NCBI RefSeq assembly: GCF_003478035.1
Contig: NZ_QUEP01000010.1
Location: forward strand, 334-64,333
Direction of reading: 5' to 3'
From: Clostridium sp. OF03-18AA
Lineage (GTDB): Bacteria > Bacillota > Clostridia > Lachnospirales > Lachnospiraceae
Length of the DNA stretch: 64,000 nt
The translations under genes were made by a program, and so were the position numbers. Of this stretch, positions 16,809-25,460 are shown piece after piece (position 1 is the stretch's first letter; each line of letters starts with the position of its first letter). Below the pieces are notes generated by a model. That model was not told the origin of the DNA and did not search any database. It saw only the letters and a program-made list of their open reading frames with translations.

Positions 16809-17594
16809 TCAAGTTTTAACAAGTAATGTCGGATATCCCAGCTTTCGAAGCTCCTGCTCCTGCCGCACAGCGTTTTCCATGTTCCGGAATGCCCCTGCGC
16901 GGACATAGTAAAATCCATCCTTAAAAGTCATGAACGCAGGGAATCCCTGAGCTTTCAGCCGTTCCATCTCCCTTTCCGCGTTGGTCCGCACCCGGTAGAT
17001 GCCGGTCTGCACCATATAGAATCCCGGTTCCTCCACATCTGACGTCTGCTTTTCCTGCTCCGCAAACGTCCGCACGATTCCATCCGCGATCGCATCTGCG
17101 GTCTGTCTCATATTTGCATCGAAGAAATCATTGTCGTTCTCATTATCGATAAATCCAACCTCCACGAGAACCGCCGGAAGCGCCGTGTCCCTGAGGACTA
17201 CGAGATTTGGCCGCTCGCTGATCCCCAAGTCTTTCCAGCCTGTCTTTGCAAGTTCCTTATTGATATTCCTCGCAAACGTCTCTGCATCGCCGCCCCTCCC
17301 GAAGATCAGACTCATCGTCCCGGAACCTGTTCCCGGCACCGGCATGGCATTCCGGTGAATGGATAAAAACAAATCTGCCGCAGACCTGTTCCCGATTTCC
17401 GCCTTCTCATATGGACTGTTGTATATATCACCGATCCTCGTGTACTCCACCCGGATTCCGCGCTGTTCCAGAGCATTTCCGATATCATAGGCCAATGCCA
17501 GCGTATCGTCTTTCTCCCGTCTGTTCCCATATACCGCTCCCGGATCACTTCCGCCATGTCCCGGATCAATAATGACACTGTTCTGCTTTGCCAA
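16809..17594 (-). CDS. N-acetylmuramoyl-L-alanine amidase with SPOR domain
   Basis: Zinc amidase that cuts the peptide stem from peptidoglycan glycan strands. The Amidase_3 domain covers about 1-170 with zinc ligands in DPGHGGSDPG, the Glu in EIGNRSA, SIHRNA, and the catalytic Glu in VEVGFIDN. A C-terminal SPOR domain of about 70 residues binds denuded glycan. I chose the TTG at 17594 because GGGAG lies 7 bases upstream; the longer ATG frame to 17618 has none. With this start (261 residues) there is no signal peptide, so release would need lysis or an unconventional route. Confidence 0.88.
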   Translation of the reverse strand: MAKQNSVIIDPGHGGSDPGAVYGNRREKDDTLALAYDIGNALEQRGIRVEYTRIGDIYNSPYEKAEIGNRSAADLFLSIHRNAMPVPGTGSGTMSLIFGRGGDAETFARNINKELAKTGWKDLGISERPNLVVLRDTALPAVLVEVGFIDNENDNDFFDANMRQTADAIADGIVRTFAEQEKQTSDVEEPGFYMVQTGIYRVRTNAEREMERLKAQGFPAFMTFKDGFYYVRAGAFRNMENAVRQEQELRKLGYPTLLVKT

Positions 17595-17706
17595 AATTAT
17601 TCTCCCTTTTTCATACATTTATGATATCATATTCATAAATTACCAGACCTGCGCCATCCATGTCTTAAAACTTTTTCTGGCAATCTCATGAAAGGATCTC
17701 ATTACT

Positions 17707-18615
17707 ATGCTAATCGTATTCAACCAGATGATAAGTCTCTTTCTCTTAATGCTCACCGGCTATCTCGCCAATCGCTTCGGCGTGATCGATAAGACCTTTG
17801 AGTCGAAGGTCTCCCGTTTTATCGTCAATATCTCCCTGCCCGCAACGATCTTAAACGCGGTTACCGGGTCAGACATGGCCCATGATCAAGAGATGCTGCC
17901 GATCTTTATTGCAGCGGTCTCCATCTTCCTGGTGGCCCATGTGGTCTGCCATTTTATCCAGAAGATCATCTGCTGGGATCCGACCTATGAGCTGATGTTA
18001 AATTACAGCAATCTTGGATTCATGGGGATCCCGATCATCTCTACGCTCTATGGCGGAGAGTATGTGCTGCATGTTTCGATCTTCATGATGACGTTTAACC
18101 TGAGTCTGTTCAGTTATGGAGTCTATCTGTTATCACGGGATGACGCAAAAAACAGACATTTCAGCGTCAAAAAGCTTCTCTCCCCCGGAATCCTGTCCGC
18201 GTTCCTTGCGATCGGCATTTATCTTTTAGATATCCATCTCCCGCAGCATGCAGTCAGCCTGTTTTCCACTGTGGGCGCCACAACAACACCGTTAGCGATG
18301 ATCGTCATCGGATCCACCCTGGCCGGAGTCAGATTTTCCACTGTATTTACTGACCGGGAGCTGTACCTCTTCTCCTTCCTGAAGCTTCTCGTTCTCCCGG
18401 TGATCACCTTCCTCGTTCTGAGATTCTTTATCAGGGACCGCATACTTTTAGAGATCTCTACGATCCTCTCCGGCTGCCCGATCGCCGGAAACGTGTCCAT
18501 GCTCTGTATGGAATACAACCGGGATGTGACCCTCGTGTCGAGGGGGATCTGCATCTCCACACTGTTGTCCCTGATCTCGATTCCGATCGTGGCGGCATTG
18601 GTCGCGGTTTTATAA
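17707..18615 (+). CDS. AEC (auxin efflux carrier) family permease
   Basis: A 302-residue integral membrane protein with about ten hydrophobic segments in two halves. Conserved features are the N-terminal LMLTGYLANRFGVID, the NYSNLGFMGIPI motif near residue 97, and the C-terminal CPIAGNVSML. Family members export or exchange small carboxylates such as malate or malonate, or amino acids. Nothing nearby fixes the substrate. It is convergent with the Lrp-type regulator gene across a shared terminator. Confidence 0.9.
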   Translation: MLIVFNQMISLFLLMLTGYLANRFGVIDKTFESKVSRFIVNISLPATILNAVTGSDMAHDQEMLPIFIAAVSIFLVAHVVCHFIQKIICWDPTYELMLNYSNLGFMGIPIISTLYGGEYVLHVSIFMMTFNLSLFSYGVYLLSRDDAKNRHFSVKKLLSPGILSAFLAIGIYLLDIHLPQHAVSLFSTVGATTTPLAMIVIGSTLAGVRFSTVFTDRELYLFSFLKLLVLPVITFLVLRFFIRDRILLEISTILSGCPIAGNVSMLCMEYNRDVTLVSRGICISTLLSLISIPIVAALVAVL

Positions 18616-18623
18616 GAAGACTA

Positions 18624-18680
18624 AAAAGGACATCTGAACCAGAAATACCCATCGTATCTCTCGTTCAGATGTCCTTTTCA
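18624..18680. terminator. Bidirectional terminator
   Basis: AAAGGACATCTGAAC pairs perfectly with GTTCAGATGTCCTTT around a long loop, with T-runs on both strands. It serves the AEC permease on the plus strand and the regulator gene on the minus strand. Confidence 0.88.
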
Positions 18681-18696
18681 TGTTTCGTATGTATTC

Positions 18697-19134
18697 CTAT
18701 TCCTGTACTTGCACGCCTCTCGGACCTACGTGGGTGGCGAATACCACCTGTGTGCTAGTCTTTCCGAATTTCTGGAGCTGACCAAGGAAGCTGTCAAGCT
18801 GCATCGTACTCTCAAAAGCAACTTTCATGATCACAGAAAATTCTCCCGTCACGCTGCTGCATTCCAGAATATTCGGAATCCCTTCCGCATAGTGATAGAA
18901 TTTCTGCTTATCCTCCGGAAGCACATTGAGGTTGATGAACGCAAGGATGTGATATCCGAGTTTCATCGGGTCGATCTGTGCCTGGTAGGACGTGATGATC
19001 CCATCTTTCTCCAGTTTTTCAATTCGCGCCGAAACCGCAGGGGAAGAAAGAAACGTCTTCTCCGCGATCATTTTCAGGGATGCTCTCGCATTGTGCTGCA
19101 GGATCTGCAGAATTTCGCGATCAATATGATCCAT
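18697..19134 (-). CDS. Lrp/AsnC family regulator
   Basis: 145-residue DNA-binding protein of the leucine-responsive group. A helix-turn-helix (about 5-55, with SSPAVSARIEKLEKDGII) and a C-terminal RAM/ligand-binding domain are visible. The start at 19134 is set by AAGGAG; the longer frame is not supported. It probably senses an amino acid and regulates amino-acid metabolism, perhaps dapF upstream or the AEC permease beside it, but no target site is visible. Confidence 0.92.
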   Translation of the reverse strand: MDHIDREILQILQHNARASLKMIAEKTFLSSPAVSARIEKLEKDGIITSYQAQIDPMKLGYHILAFINLNVLPEDKQKFYHYAEGIPNILECSSVTGEFSVIMKVAFESTMQLDSFLGQLQKFGKTSTQVVFATHVGPRGVQVQE

Positions 19135-19315
19135 AATTCTCTCCTTTGTCCCGGTTTTCAGGTTTTTGTATTGTGTCACATGTCCGGAACTTCTTCTCTA
19201 TATACAGATAACCGACCAGCGGCTCCGCGTTGCTGCGGTATATGACCACCGGTCAATTACTGGGTTCGTGTTTTATCCGCGCTTACCGTGCGCGTCTTTG
19301 CAGGCACGAGTGTAC

Positions 19316-20110
19316 TCAGATCTCTCCGTGAAATACTTCCGCTGCCGGTCCTGTCATAAATACCGTGTCTTTTTCTCTGTCCCAGCGGATCAGAAGATCG
19401 CCGCCGAGCAGAGTCACGCGGACTTCGTCATCGGTAAGACCATTTAAGATGCACGCGACCACAGTCGCACATGCACCTGTTCCGCATGCCAGAGTCTCTC
19501 CGGAGCCGCGCTCCCAGACACGCATATTGACGTGTCCGCGGTCCACAACCTCCACAAATTCTGTATTGGTGCGATCCGGGAATCTCTCATGACTCTCAAA
19601 GGACGGACCGATCTTTTCGATCTCCAGATCCTTGATCCCGTCCATAAATACTACCGCATGCGGATTTCCCATGGAAACTCCGGTAAAGCGGTACTCTTTT
19701 CCGTCGACCGTGATCGGTTCTCCGATTTCAGACGTCGGAACCGGACGTCCCATATCCACCGTCACAAGTTCCACCTTTCCATCCTTTACTTTCATGGACA
19801 GGTGCTTGATCCCGGACGGAGTCTCCACGTCGATCTCCGTTTTATCTACGATCCCGTGATCATAGGCATATTTTCCTACACAGCGGATCCCGTTTCCGCA
19901 CATGGCACCACGGGATCCGTCCAGATTATACATATCCATCTGGCAGTCCGCTACATCTGACGGTTTGATCAGGATCAGACCATCTGAACCGATCCCGAAG
20001 TGACGGTCGCTGACCATCTTTGCCGTCTCACAGGGATCTTCCACTGTCTCTTCAAAACAGTTTACATATACATAATCATTTCCGATGCCCTGCATCTTTG
20101 TGAATTTCAT
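19316..20110 (-). CDS. dapF: Diaminopimelate epimerase
   Basis: Interconverts LL- and meso-diaminopimelate for lysine and peptidoglycan synthesis, without cofactor. It has 264 residues. The two catalytic cysteines are present, C71 in MCGNGIRC and the second in LACGTGACAT near residue 210. The N-terminal MQGIGNDYVYV is the family's start. It lies 3 bases after the ArsR-type gene, so the two are co-transcribed. Confidence 0.96.
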   Translation of the reverse strand: MKFTKMQGIGNDYVYVNCFEETVEDPCETAKMVSDRHFGIGSDGLILIKPSDVADCQMDMYNLDGSRGAMCGNGIRCVGKYAYDHGIVDKTEIDVETPSGIKHLSMKVKDGKVELVTVDMGRPVPTSEIGEPITVDGKEYRFTGVSMGNPHAVVFMDGIKDLEIEKIGPSFESHERFPDRTNTEFVEVVDRGHVNMRVWERGSGETLACGTGACATVVACILNGLTDDEVRVTLLGGDLLIRWDREKDTVFMTGPAAEVFHGEI

Positions 20111-20113
20111 ATC

Positions 20114-20485
20114 TTATTCTCCTATGTGCTCCATACCCTGCGCGAGGATCGTCTGGATGTGACCGTCCGCAAGAGAGTAGAGAACACTCTTTCCTTCCCT
20201 GCGGAACTTGACAAGGCGCATCTGTTTCAGGATCCGAAGCTGGTGGGAGATCGCGGACTGTCCCATTCCGAGAAGACTTGCGATGTCACACACACATAAC
20301 TCCGACTGGCTGAGCGCATACAGGATCCTGATCCTCGTGGAATCTCCGAAGATCCGGAAAAATTCCGCAAGATTCTGGAGTTCCTCGCCTTCCGGCATCA
20401 CGTCCATCACCTGTTTTACCACCTTGTCGTGGACATGAATAAACTCACAGTGCGGGGCGATCTTTTCGTCCTCTCTGATACTCAT
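20114..20485 (-). CDS. ArsR/SmtB family metal-sensing repressor
   Basis: 123-residue winged-helix repressor. Two known metal-site patterns are visible. ELCVCD (C64, C66) with an N-terminal Cys13 matches the alpha3N cadmium/lead site of CadC. D107, H109, H120 and E123 match the alpha5 zinc site of CzrA/SmtB (D-x-H, then His eleven residues later). It is likely to release DNA on binding zinc or a soft metal. Unusually, no metal efflux gene is beside it; it lies between pfkA and dapF. Confidence 0.88.
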   Translation of the reverse strand: MSIREDEKIAPHCEFIHVHDKVVKQVMDVMPEGEELQNLAEFFRIFGDSTRIRILYALSQSELCVCDIASLLGMGQSAISHQLRILKQMRLVKFRREGKSVLYSLADGHIQTILAQGMEHIGE

Positions 20486-20546
20486 GTTCCTGCTCCTTTA
20501 CTGCTGCCGCCCGCATCCCGCAGCCGGCAGTCATCTCCCGCAGTGA

Positions 20547-21524
20547 TCAGCGCACGAGAAGTTTGCTCACCTCGTACTGCTCCTCCGGGATGTCTTTCTT
20601 CATATTTAACGCTTCCTGGATATCGAAATCTACAAATTTTCCGTCTTTGTAGGCAACGATCCGGTTGCTCTTTCCTTCCGCGAGAAGCTCCGCCGCGCGG
20701 GCTCCCATGATCGATGCGTACACACGGTCCTTACAGGTCGGGGTTCCGCCTCTCTGGATATGTCCGATGATCGTAGCTCTCGTCTCAATCCCGGTTGCCG
20801 CTTCGATCCTTCTCGCCATGGAAGTGGAGTGTCCGATTCCCTCAGCGTTGATGATAATGTGGTGTTTTTTGCCGCGCTTTCTGTTCTCGATGATCCGGTT
20901 GATCAGGTACTGCTCGTTTCCGTCATAGCGCTCCGGAAGAAGAATATCCTCCGCACCGTTTGCAATACCGCACCAGAGAGCGATATATCCGGCATTTCTT
21001 CCCATAACCTCGATGATACTGCATCGTTCATGGGATGTGGATGTATCACGGACTTTATCGATCGCTTCCATCGCCGTATTCACCGCGGTGTCGAAACCGA
21101 TCGTATAGTCGGTACAGGCAATATCGAGGTCGATCGTTCCCGGAAGACCGATGGTGTTGATCCCGAGGGCGGAAAGCTTTCCGGCACCGCGGAAGGAACC
21201 GTCTCCTCCGATCACGACGATCCCGTCAATTCCATGTTTTCTGCAGACTTCGGCGCCGCGCTTCTGACCTTCCTCGGTCGTGAATTCCTCACAGCGGGCC
21301 GTGTAGAGGATCGTACCGCCGCGGTTGATCGTATCCGCAACGCTCACACTGTCCATATCTACGATTTCTTCCTGAAGGAGTCCGGCGTAACCACGCATAA
21401 TCCCCTTTACCTTCAGTCCTTTATTGATAGCGGTTCTTACAACCGCACGAATTGCCGCGTTCATTCCAGGGGCATCGCCGCCGCTGGTCAATACTCCGAT
21501 CGTTCTGACTTCTTTCTTTGCCAT
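20547..21524 (-). CDS. pfkA: ATP-dependent 6-phosphofructokinase
   Basis: Phosphorylates fructose 6-phosphate in glycolysis. It has 325 residues from the ATG at 21524 (GGAGG). ATP-binding TSGGDAPGMNAA and GGDGSFRGA are present; the Gly in GGDGS favours ATP over pyrophosphate. The catalytic segment reads TIDLDIACTDYTIGFDTA, where most PfkA enzymes have IDNDI-GTD. The first and catalytic Asp are kept. It is 55 bases downstream of dnaE, an arrangement also common in other clostridia. Confidence 0.95.
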   Translation of the reverse strand: MAKKEVRTIGVLTSGGDAPGMNAAIRAVVRTAINKGLKVKGIMRGYAGLLQEEIVDMDSVSVADTINRGGTILYTARCEEFTTEEGQKRGAEVCRKHGIDGIVVIGGDGSFRGAGKLSALGINTIGLPGTIDLDIACTDYTIGFDTAVNTAMEAIDKVRDTSTSHERCSIIEVMGRNAGYIALWCGIANGAEDILLPERYDGNEQYLINRIIENRKRGKKHHIIINAEGIGHSTSMARRIEAATGIETRATIIGHIQRGGTPTCKDRVYASIMGARAAELLAEGKSNRIVAYKDGKFVDFDIQEALNMKKDIPEEQYEVSKLLVR

Positions 21525-21579
21525 ACTGGTTTTCCTCCAAAAAAGATTCTGTCGATCATTCGCCATATACGTACATATT

Positions 21580-24500
21580 TTAATACACTTTCCCCTTCTT
21601 TTCAATGACCTTTTGCACAACCTTGACATTTTTTTCACCAAGAATCCGGTACAGGCGGCCGAGGAGATCCGGCCCTGCAAGAACTGCCCAGTTTTCGGAA
21701 AGTCTCCGCATCTTCCGCTCTTCCTTCAGATACATGATCACTCTGTCTTTTCCATCGGAATCCCGGAGTGCCGCCATGACATCATCGATATGGCCCTCGT
21801 AGAATGCCTGGTTCTCAAACTGGAGCCAGAGTTCATTCGGGATGTCCGTAAACGGGATCACTTCCTCGCAGATGAGCTTTCCGACCGGATCGTCGCCGAT
21901 GGATGCCCGGCCGCGGACAAATACCTTGTTTTCCTCGGTAAATGACGGACGGTTCTTCTCGTAGATCTTCGGAAACACGAGGACTTCCACTGTGCCCACA
22001 AGATCCTCGATCGTGATGAATGCCATGAGCTGGTTTGTCTTTGTAGTCTTTACCTTTTTTGACGTGATCATTCCGCCGATGACCACATTGGAATTATCCT
22101 CCACAACGGTCTTTCCGTCCTCGTCAACGACAAAATCGGAGGTTTTTGCCGTCACATTTTTCTCCCAGAGTTCCCGGTACTCTTCCATCGGATGGCCGCT
22201 GACATAGATGCCGATCGTCTCTTTTTCAAAGGCTAACAGCGTCTGCTTGTCGTACTCTCCCACGTTCGGGAATATGATCTGGAAATTGTTCTTTTCTTCC
22301 TCCGGGGCGAGATCAAAAAAGCTAAGCTGGCCTTCCATGACCGTCTTTTTCTCCCTGGCTTTGCTCTCCAGCAGGTCGCCTGAGACGATGAGCTTCTGTT
22401 TTCTCGTTCCCGGAAGCGTATCCAGGGCACCCGATTTTATGAAGCTCTCAAGTGTTCTCTTATTGACTTCCTTGTTCGACATTCTCGACACAAAATCGTC
22501 AAGACTCTTAAAGAGTCCGCCGTTCTCACGCTCAGCAATGATCACGTCCACAACAGCGCGTCCCACACTCTTGATCGCGGAGAGTCCGTAGCGGATGCCG
22601 TTCCCCGATACGGAGAACCCGCTGTATCCCTCGTTGATATCCGGCGGCAGGATCGGAATTCCCATGTTCCGGCAGGCAAGGATATACTCGGAGACCTTCG
22701 TCGTGTTGTCCATCACGGAGGTCATGAGCGCTGCCATAAATTCCTTCGGATAGTAGAATTTCAAAAATGCCGTCTGATAAGCGACCACCGCGTAAGCTGC
22801 TGCATGGGACTTATTGAAGGCGTATTTCGCGAAGTCCGTCATGTCATCGTAGATCTGGTTCGCTGTCTTCTCATCGATGCCGTTCGCGATACAGCCCTTT
22901 ACGCCCTCCTCGGCGTTTCCGTAGACGAAGTTCTGGCGCTCCTTCGCCATGACTGCCGCTTTTTTCTTCGACATGGCACGGCGCACAAGGTCACTTCGAC
23001 CGAGCGTATATCCGGCCAGGTCCCTTACGATCTGCATAACCTGCTCCTGGTAGACGATACAGCCGTAGGTCGGCTTTAAGATCGGCTCCAGCTGCGGGCA
23101 GGTGTAGGTGATGGATGCCGGGTCATTTTTTCCCTTTAAATACTTCGGGATGAAATCCATTGGACCCGGACGGTAGAGGGAGATTCCGGCGATGATATCT
23201 TCCAGTGTTGTCGGCTTCAGTTCCTTCATGAAGGTCTTGAAGCCGCCGCTTTCCAGCTGGAACACGCCCTCGTTCTTTCCGGTCCCGAGAGAATCCATGA
23301 CTTTTTTATCATCATAATCGATGTGTTCCAGATCAAGTTTCACACCATAGTCTTTCTCGATCATCTTCACAGCATCCTGGATCACGGTGAGCGTGCGCAG
23401 TCCCAGGAAGTCCATCTTTAAAAGTCCCAGTTCTTCCAGCGTCGTCATTGTAAACTGGGTCACAATCGTTCCGTCGGCGCCTCGCGATAACGGGACGTAC
23501 TCATCGATGGAGGTCCTTGAGATCACGACGCCAGCCGCGTGCATCGAGGTGTGGCGCGGGAGTCCTTCCAGCCGCTTACTCATATCGATGAGCTTTTTCA
23601 CCTGCTCATCCGACTCATAGAGCGTCTTCAGCTCTGGATTCTTCTGCAGCGCCAGATCGAGCGTGATGTTGAGTTCTGCCGGCACCATCTTCGACACCTG
23701 GTCACACAGGCTGTACGGAAGGTCCATGACACGGCCCACATCGCGGATCACACCGCGGGCCGCCAGGGTACCGAAGGTCACGATCTGCGCCACCTGGTCT
23801 TTTCCGTACTTTTCCACGACATAGTCGATGACTTCCTGACGGCGCTCGTAGCAGAAATCCACGTCGATATCAGGCATGGAGACTCGTTCCGGGTTTAAGA
23901 AACGCTCAAAGAGAAGCTGGTAGCGGATCGGATCGATGTCCGTGATCTTTAAGCAGTATGCCACGATACTTCCCGCCGCGGAACCTCGTCCCGGTCCCAC
24001 CGCGATCCCGTGGGATTTCGCGAAGTTGATGAAGTCCCACACGATCAGGAAGTAGTCCACATATCCCATGCTCTTGATGGTTCCGAGTTCATAGTCGAGG
24101 CGGGCTCGGAGTGTCCCGTCATCATCCGGGTAGCGCAGTGCAAATCCTTCATCGCAGAGGTGGTTTAAATAGCCCCAGGAATCGTATCCATCCGGCACAT
24201 CAAACCGCGGCAGTTTTGTGACGCCGAACTCGATCTCCACGTTGCAGCGTTCCGCGATCTTATGGGTGTTCTCGATCGCTTCTGGGGCATACGGGAAGAG
24301 CTGCCGCATCTCCTCCTCGGATTTTACATAGTACTGTCCGCCCTCGTAGCGCATACGGTTCTCATCGGAGACTTTCTTTCCCGTCTGGATGCAGAGCAGG
24401 ATGTCGTGGGCCTCCCAGTCATCGGCGTTGATATAGTGGCAGTCGTTTGTCGCCACTAACGGGATGTTCAGTTCTTTTGAGAGGCGCATGATCCCCTGGT

Positions 24501-25059
24501 TGACCTGGCGCTGCAGCGGGATACCGTGGTCCTGGAGTTCCAGGAAATAGTTTCCCTCACCGAAGATCTCCAGGTGACGTTTTGCCGCCTCCTTCGCCTC
24601 CTCGTAGAGTCCTTTTTCCAGATATCTCGGAACTTCACCGGCCAGGCAGGCGCTCAGCGCGATGATCCCTTCGTGATACTCCCGCATGACCTCCTCATCA
24701 ATCCGCGGTTTGTAGTAGAAGCCGTCCACAAAGCCTTTGGAGACGATCTTCATCAGGTTCTGGTAACCGGTATTGTTTTCCGCAAGAAGGACCAGATGGT
24801 AATACCGGTCCTCACCGTGAACGGTCTCCCGGTCAAATCTCGATCCGGGGGAGACGTACACCTCGCAGCCGATGATCGGTTTGATCCCCGCCGCGCGGGC
24901 CGCACGGTAAAAATCGATCACACCGTACATGACACCGTGATCGGTGATCGCCATGCTGTCCATGCCGAGTTCCTTCGCCCGGGCCGCCAGCTCTCCGATT
25001 TTACTGGATCCGTCCAGAAGACTGTACTCTGTATGGACGTGCAAGTGTGTAAATGCCAT
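21580..25059 (-). CDS. dnaE: DNA polymerase III alpha subunit (DnaE)
   Basis: Replicative or lagging-strand polymerase of the DnaE1 group, 1159 residues. The N-terminal PHP domain starts HLHVHTEYSLLDG. The palm carries the catalytic aspartates in MPDIDVDFCYERR. The finger motif is AKYAFNKSHAAAYA, then helix-hairpin-helix and a C-terminal OB fold. A sliding-clamp-binding motif, GQLSFFD, lies near residue 915. The start at 25059 is set by GGAGGAG; eight upstream in-frame codons were dropped. Confidence 0.97.
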   Translation of the reverse strand: MAFTHLHVHTEYSLLDGSSKIGELAARAKELGMDSMAITDHGVMYGVIDFYRAARAAGIKPIIGCEVYVSPGSRFDRETVHGEDRYYHLVLLAENNTGYQNLMKIVSKGFVDGFYYKPRIDEEVMREYHEGIIALSACLAGEVPRYLEKGLYEEAKEAAKRHLEIFGEGNYFLELQDHGIPLQRQVNQGIMRLSKELNIPLVATNDCHYINADDWEAHDILLCIQTGKKVSDENRMRYEGGQYYVKSEEEMRQLFPYAPEAIENTHKIAERCNVEIEFGVTKLPRFDVPDGYDSWGYLNHLCDEGFALRYPDDDGTLRARLDYELGTIKSMGYVDYFLIVWDFINFAKSHGIAVGPGRGSAAGSIVAYCLKITDIDPIRYQLLFERFLNPERVSMPDIDVDFCYERRQEVIDYVVEKYGKDQVAQIVTFGTLAARGVIRDVGRVMDLPYSLCDQVSKMVPAELNITLDLALQKNPELKTLYESDEQVKKLIDMSKRLEGLPRHTSMHAAGVVISRTSIDEYVPLSRGADGTIVTQFTMTTLEELGLLKMDFLGLRTLTVIQDAVKMIEKDYGVKLDLEHIDYDDKKVMDSLGTGKNEGVFQLESGGFKTFMKELKPTTLEDIIAGISLYRPGPMDFIPKYLKGKNDPASITYTCPQLEPILKPTYGCIVYQEQVMQIVRDLAGYTLGRSDLVRRAMSKKKAAVMAKERQNFVYGNAEEGVKGCIANGIDEKTANQIYDDMTDFAKYAFNKSHAAAYAVVAYQTAFLKFYYPKEFMAALMTSVMDNTTKVSEYILACRNMGIPILPPDINEGYSGFSVSGNGIRYGLSAIKSVGRAVVDVIIAERENGGLFKSLDDFVSRMSNKEVNKRTLESFIKSGALDTLPGTRKQKLIVSGDLLESKAREKKTVMEGQLSFFDLAPEEEKNNFQIIFPNVGEYDKQTLLAFEKETIGIYVSGHPMEEYRELWEKNVTAKTSDFVVDEDGKTVVEDNSNVVIGGMITSKKVKTTKTNQLMAFITIEDLVGTVEVLVFPKIYEKNRPSFTEENKVFVRGRASIGDDPVGKLICEEVIPFTDIPNELWLQFENQAFYEGHIDDVMAALRDSDGKDRVIMYLKEERKMRRLSENWAVLAGPDLLGRLYRILGEKNVKVVQKVIEKKGKVY

Positions 25060-25090
25060 CTGTCTCCTCCGTTTCTTTCTCATTTATCAG

Positions 25091-25121
25091 AAAAAGACCG
25101 CCGCCCCGAAAGGCGGCAGTC
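25091..25121 (-). terminator. Terminator of the Crh-like gene
   Basis: Minus strand GCCGCC/GGCGGC with a 6-base loop and outer GAC/GTC, followed by TTTTT. It separates the uvrC-to-crh block from dnaE. Confidence 0.8.
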
Positions 25122-25157
25122 CCGTTGTTTGAATATATTTTTTTACGGACTTATTCC

Positions 25158-25412
25158 TTAGTTATTACTCAGATATTTTTCAATATCGTTTACTGCTTTT
25201 TCTTCGTCCACTCCGTCCGCTGTCACGATCACCTGCTCGCCGACCGGAAGATCAAGGGTCATCATGCCCATAATGCTCTTCGCATTGATCTTTTTGTTAT
25301 CGCTCTGGACGTAGATCGTGCTCTCGTAGCTGCTCGCAAGCTGTACTAACATTGCGATCGGACGAGCCTCCAGACCAGAAGCAAGTTCAATGGTTACCGT
25401 ACGTTTTGTCAT
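25158..25412 (-). CDS. HPr-like protein with Glu15 (Crh-type)
   Basis: 84-residue HPr fold with Ser46 kept (NAKSIMGM) but the phosphotransfer His15 replaced by Glu (SGLEARPIA). It therefore cannot carry PEP-derived phosphate, but it can still be phosphorylated by HPr kinase. Bacillus Crh has the same logic (Gln15, Ser46) and acts with CcpA in catabolite repression. It lies next to whiA, as crh does in Bacillus, and the kinase gene hprK is four genes upstream. Start at 25412 by GAGGAGG. A separate His15 HPr should be elsewhere in the genome. Confidence 0.88.
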   Translation of the reverse strand: MTKRTVTIELASGLEARPIAMLVQLASSYESTIYVQSDNKKINAKSIMGMMTLDLPVGEQVIVTADGVDEEKAVNDIEKYLSNN

Positions 25413-25460
25413 AATAATCCTCCTCAATTGCACAAAAGAATGGAAGTAACCAATTTCCAT

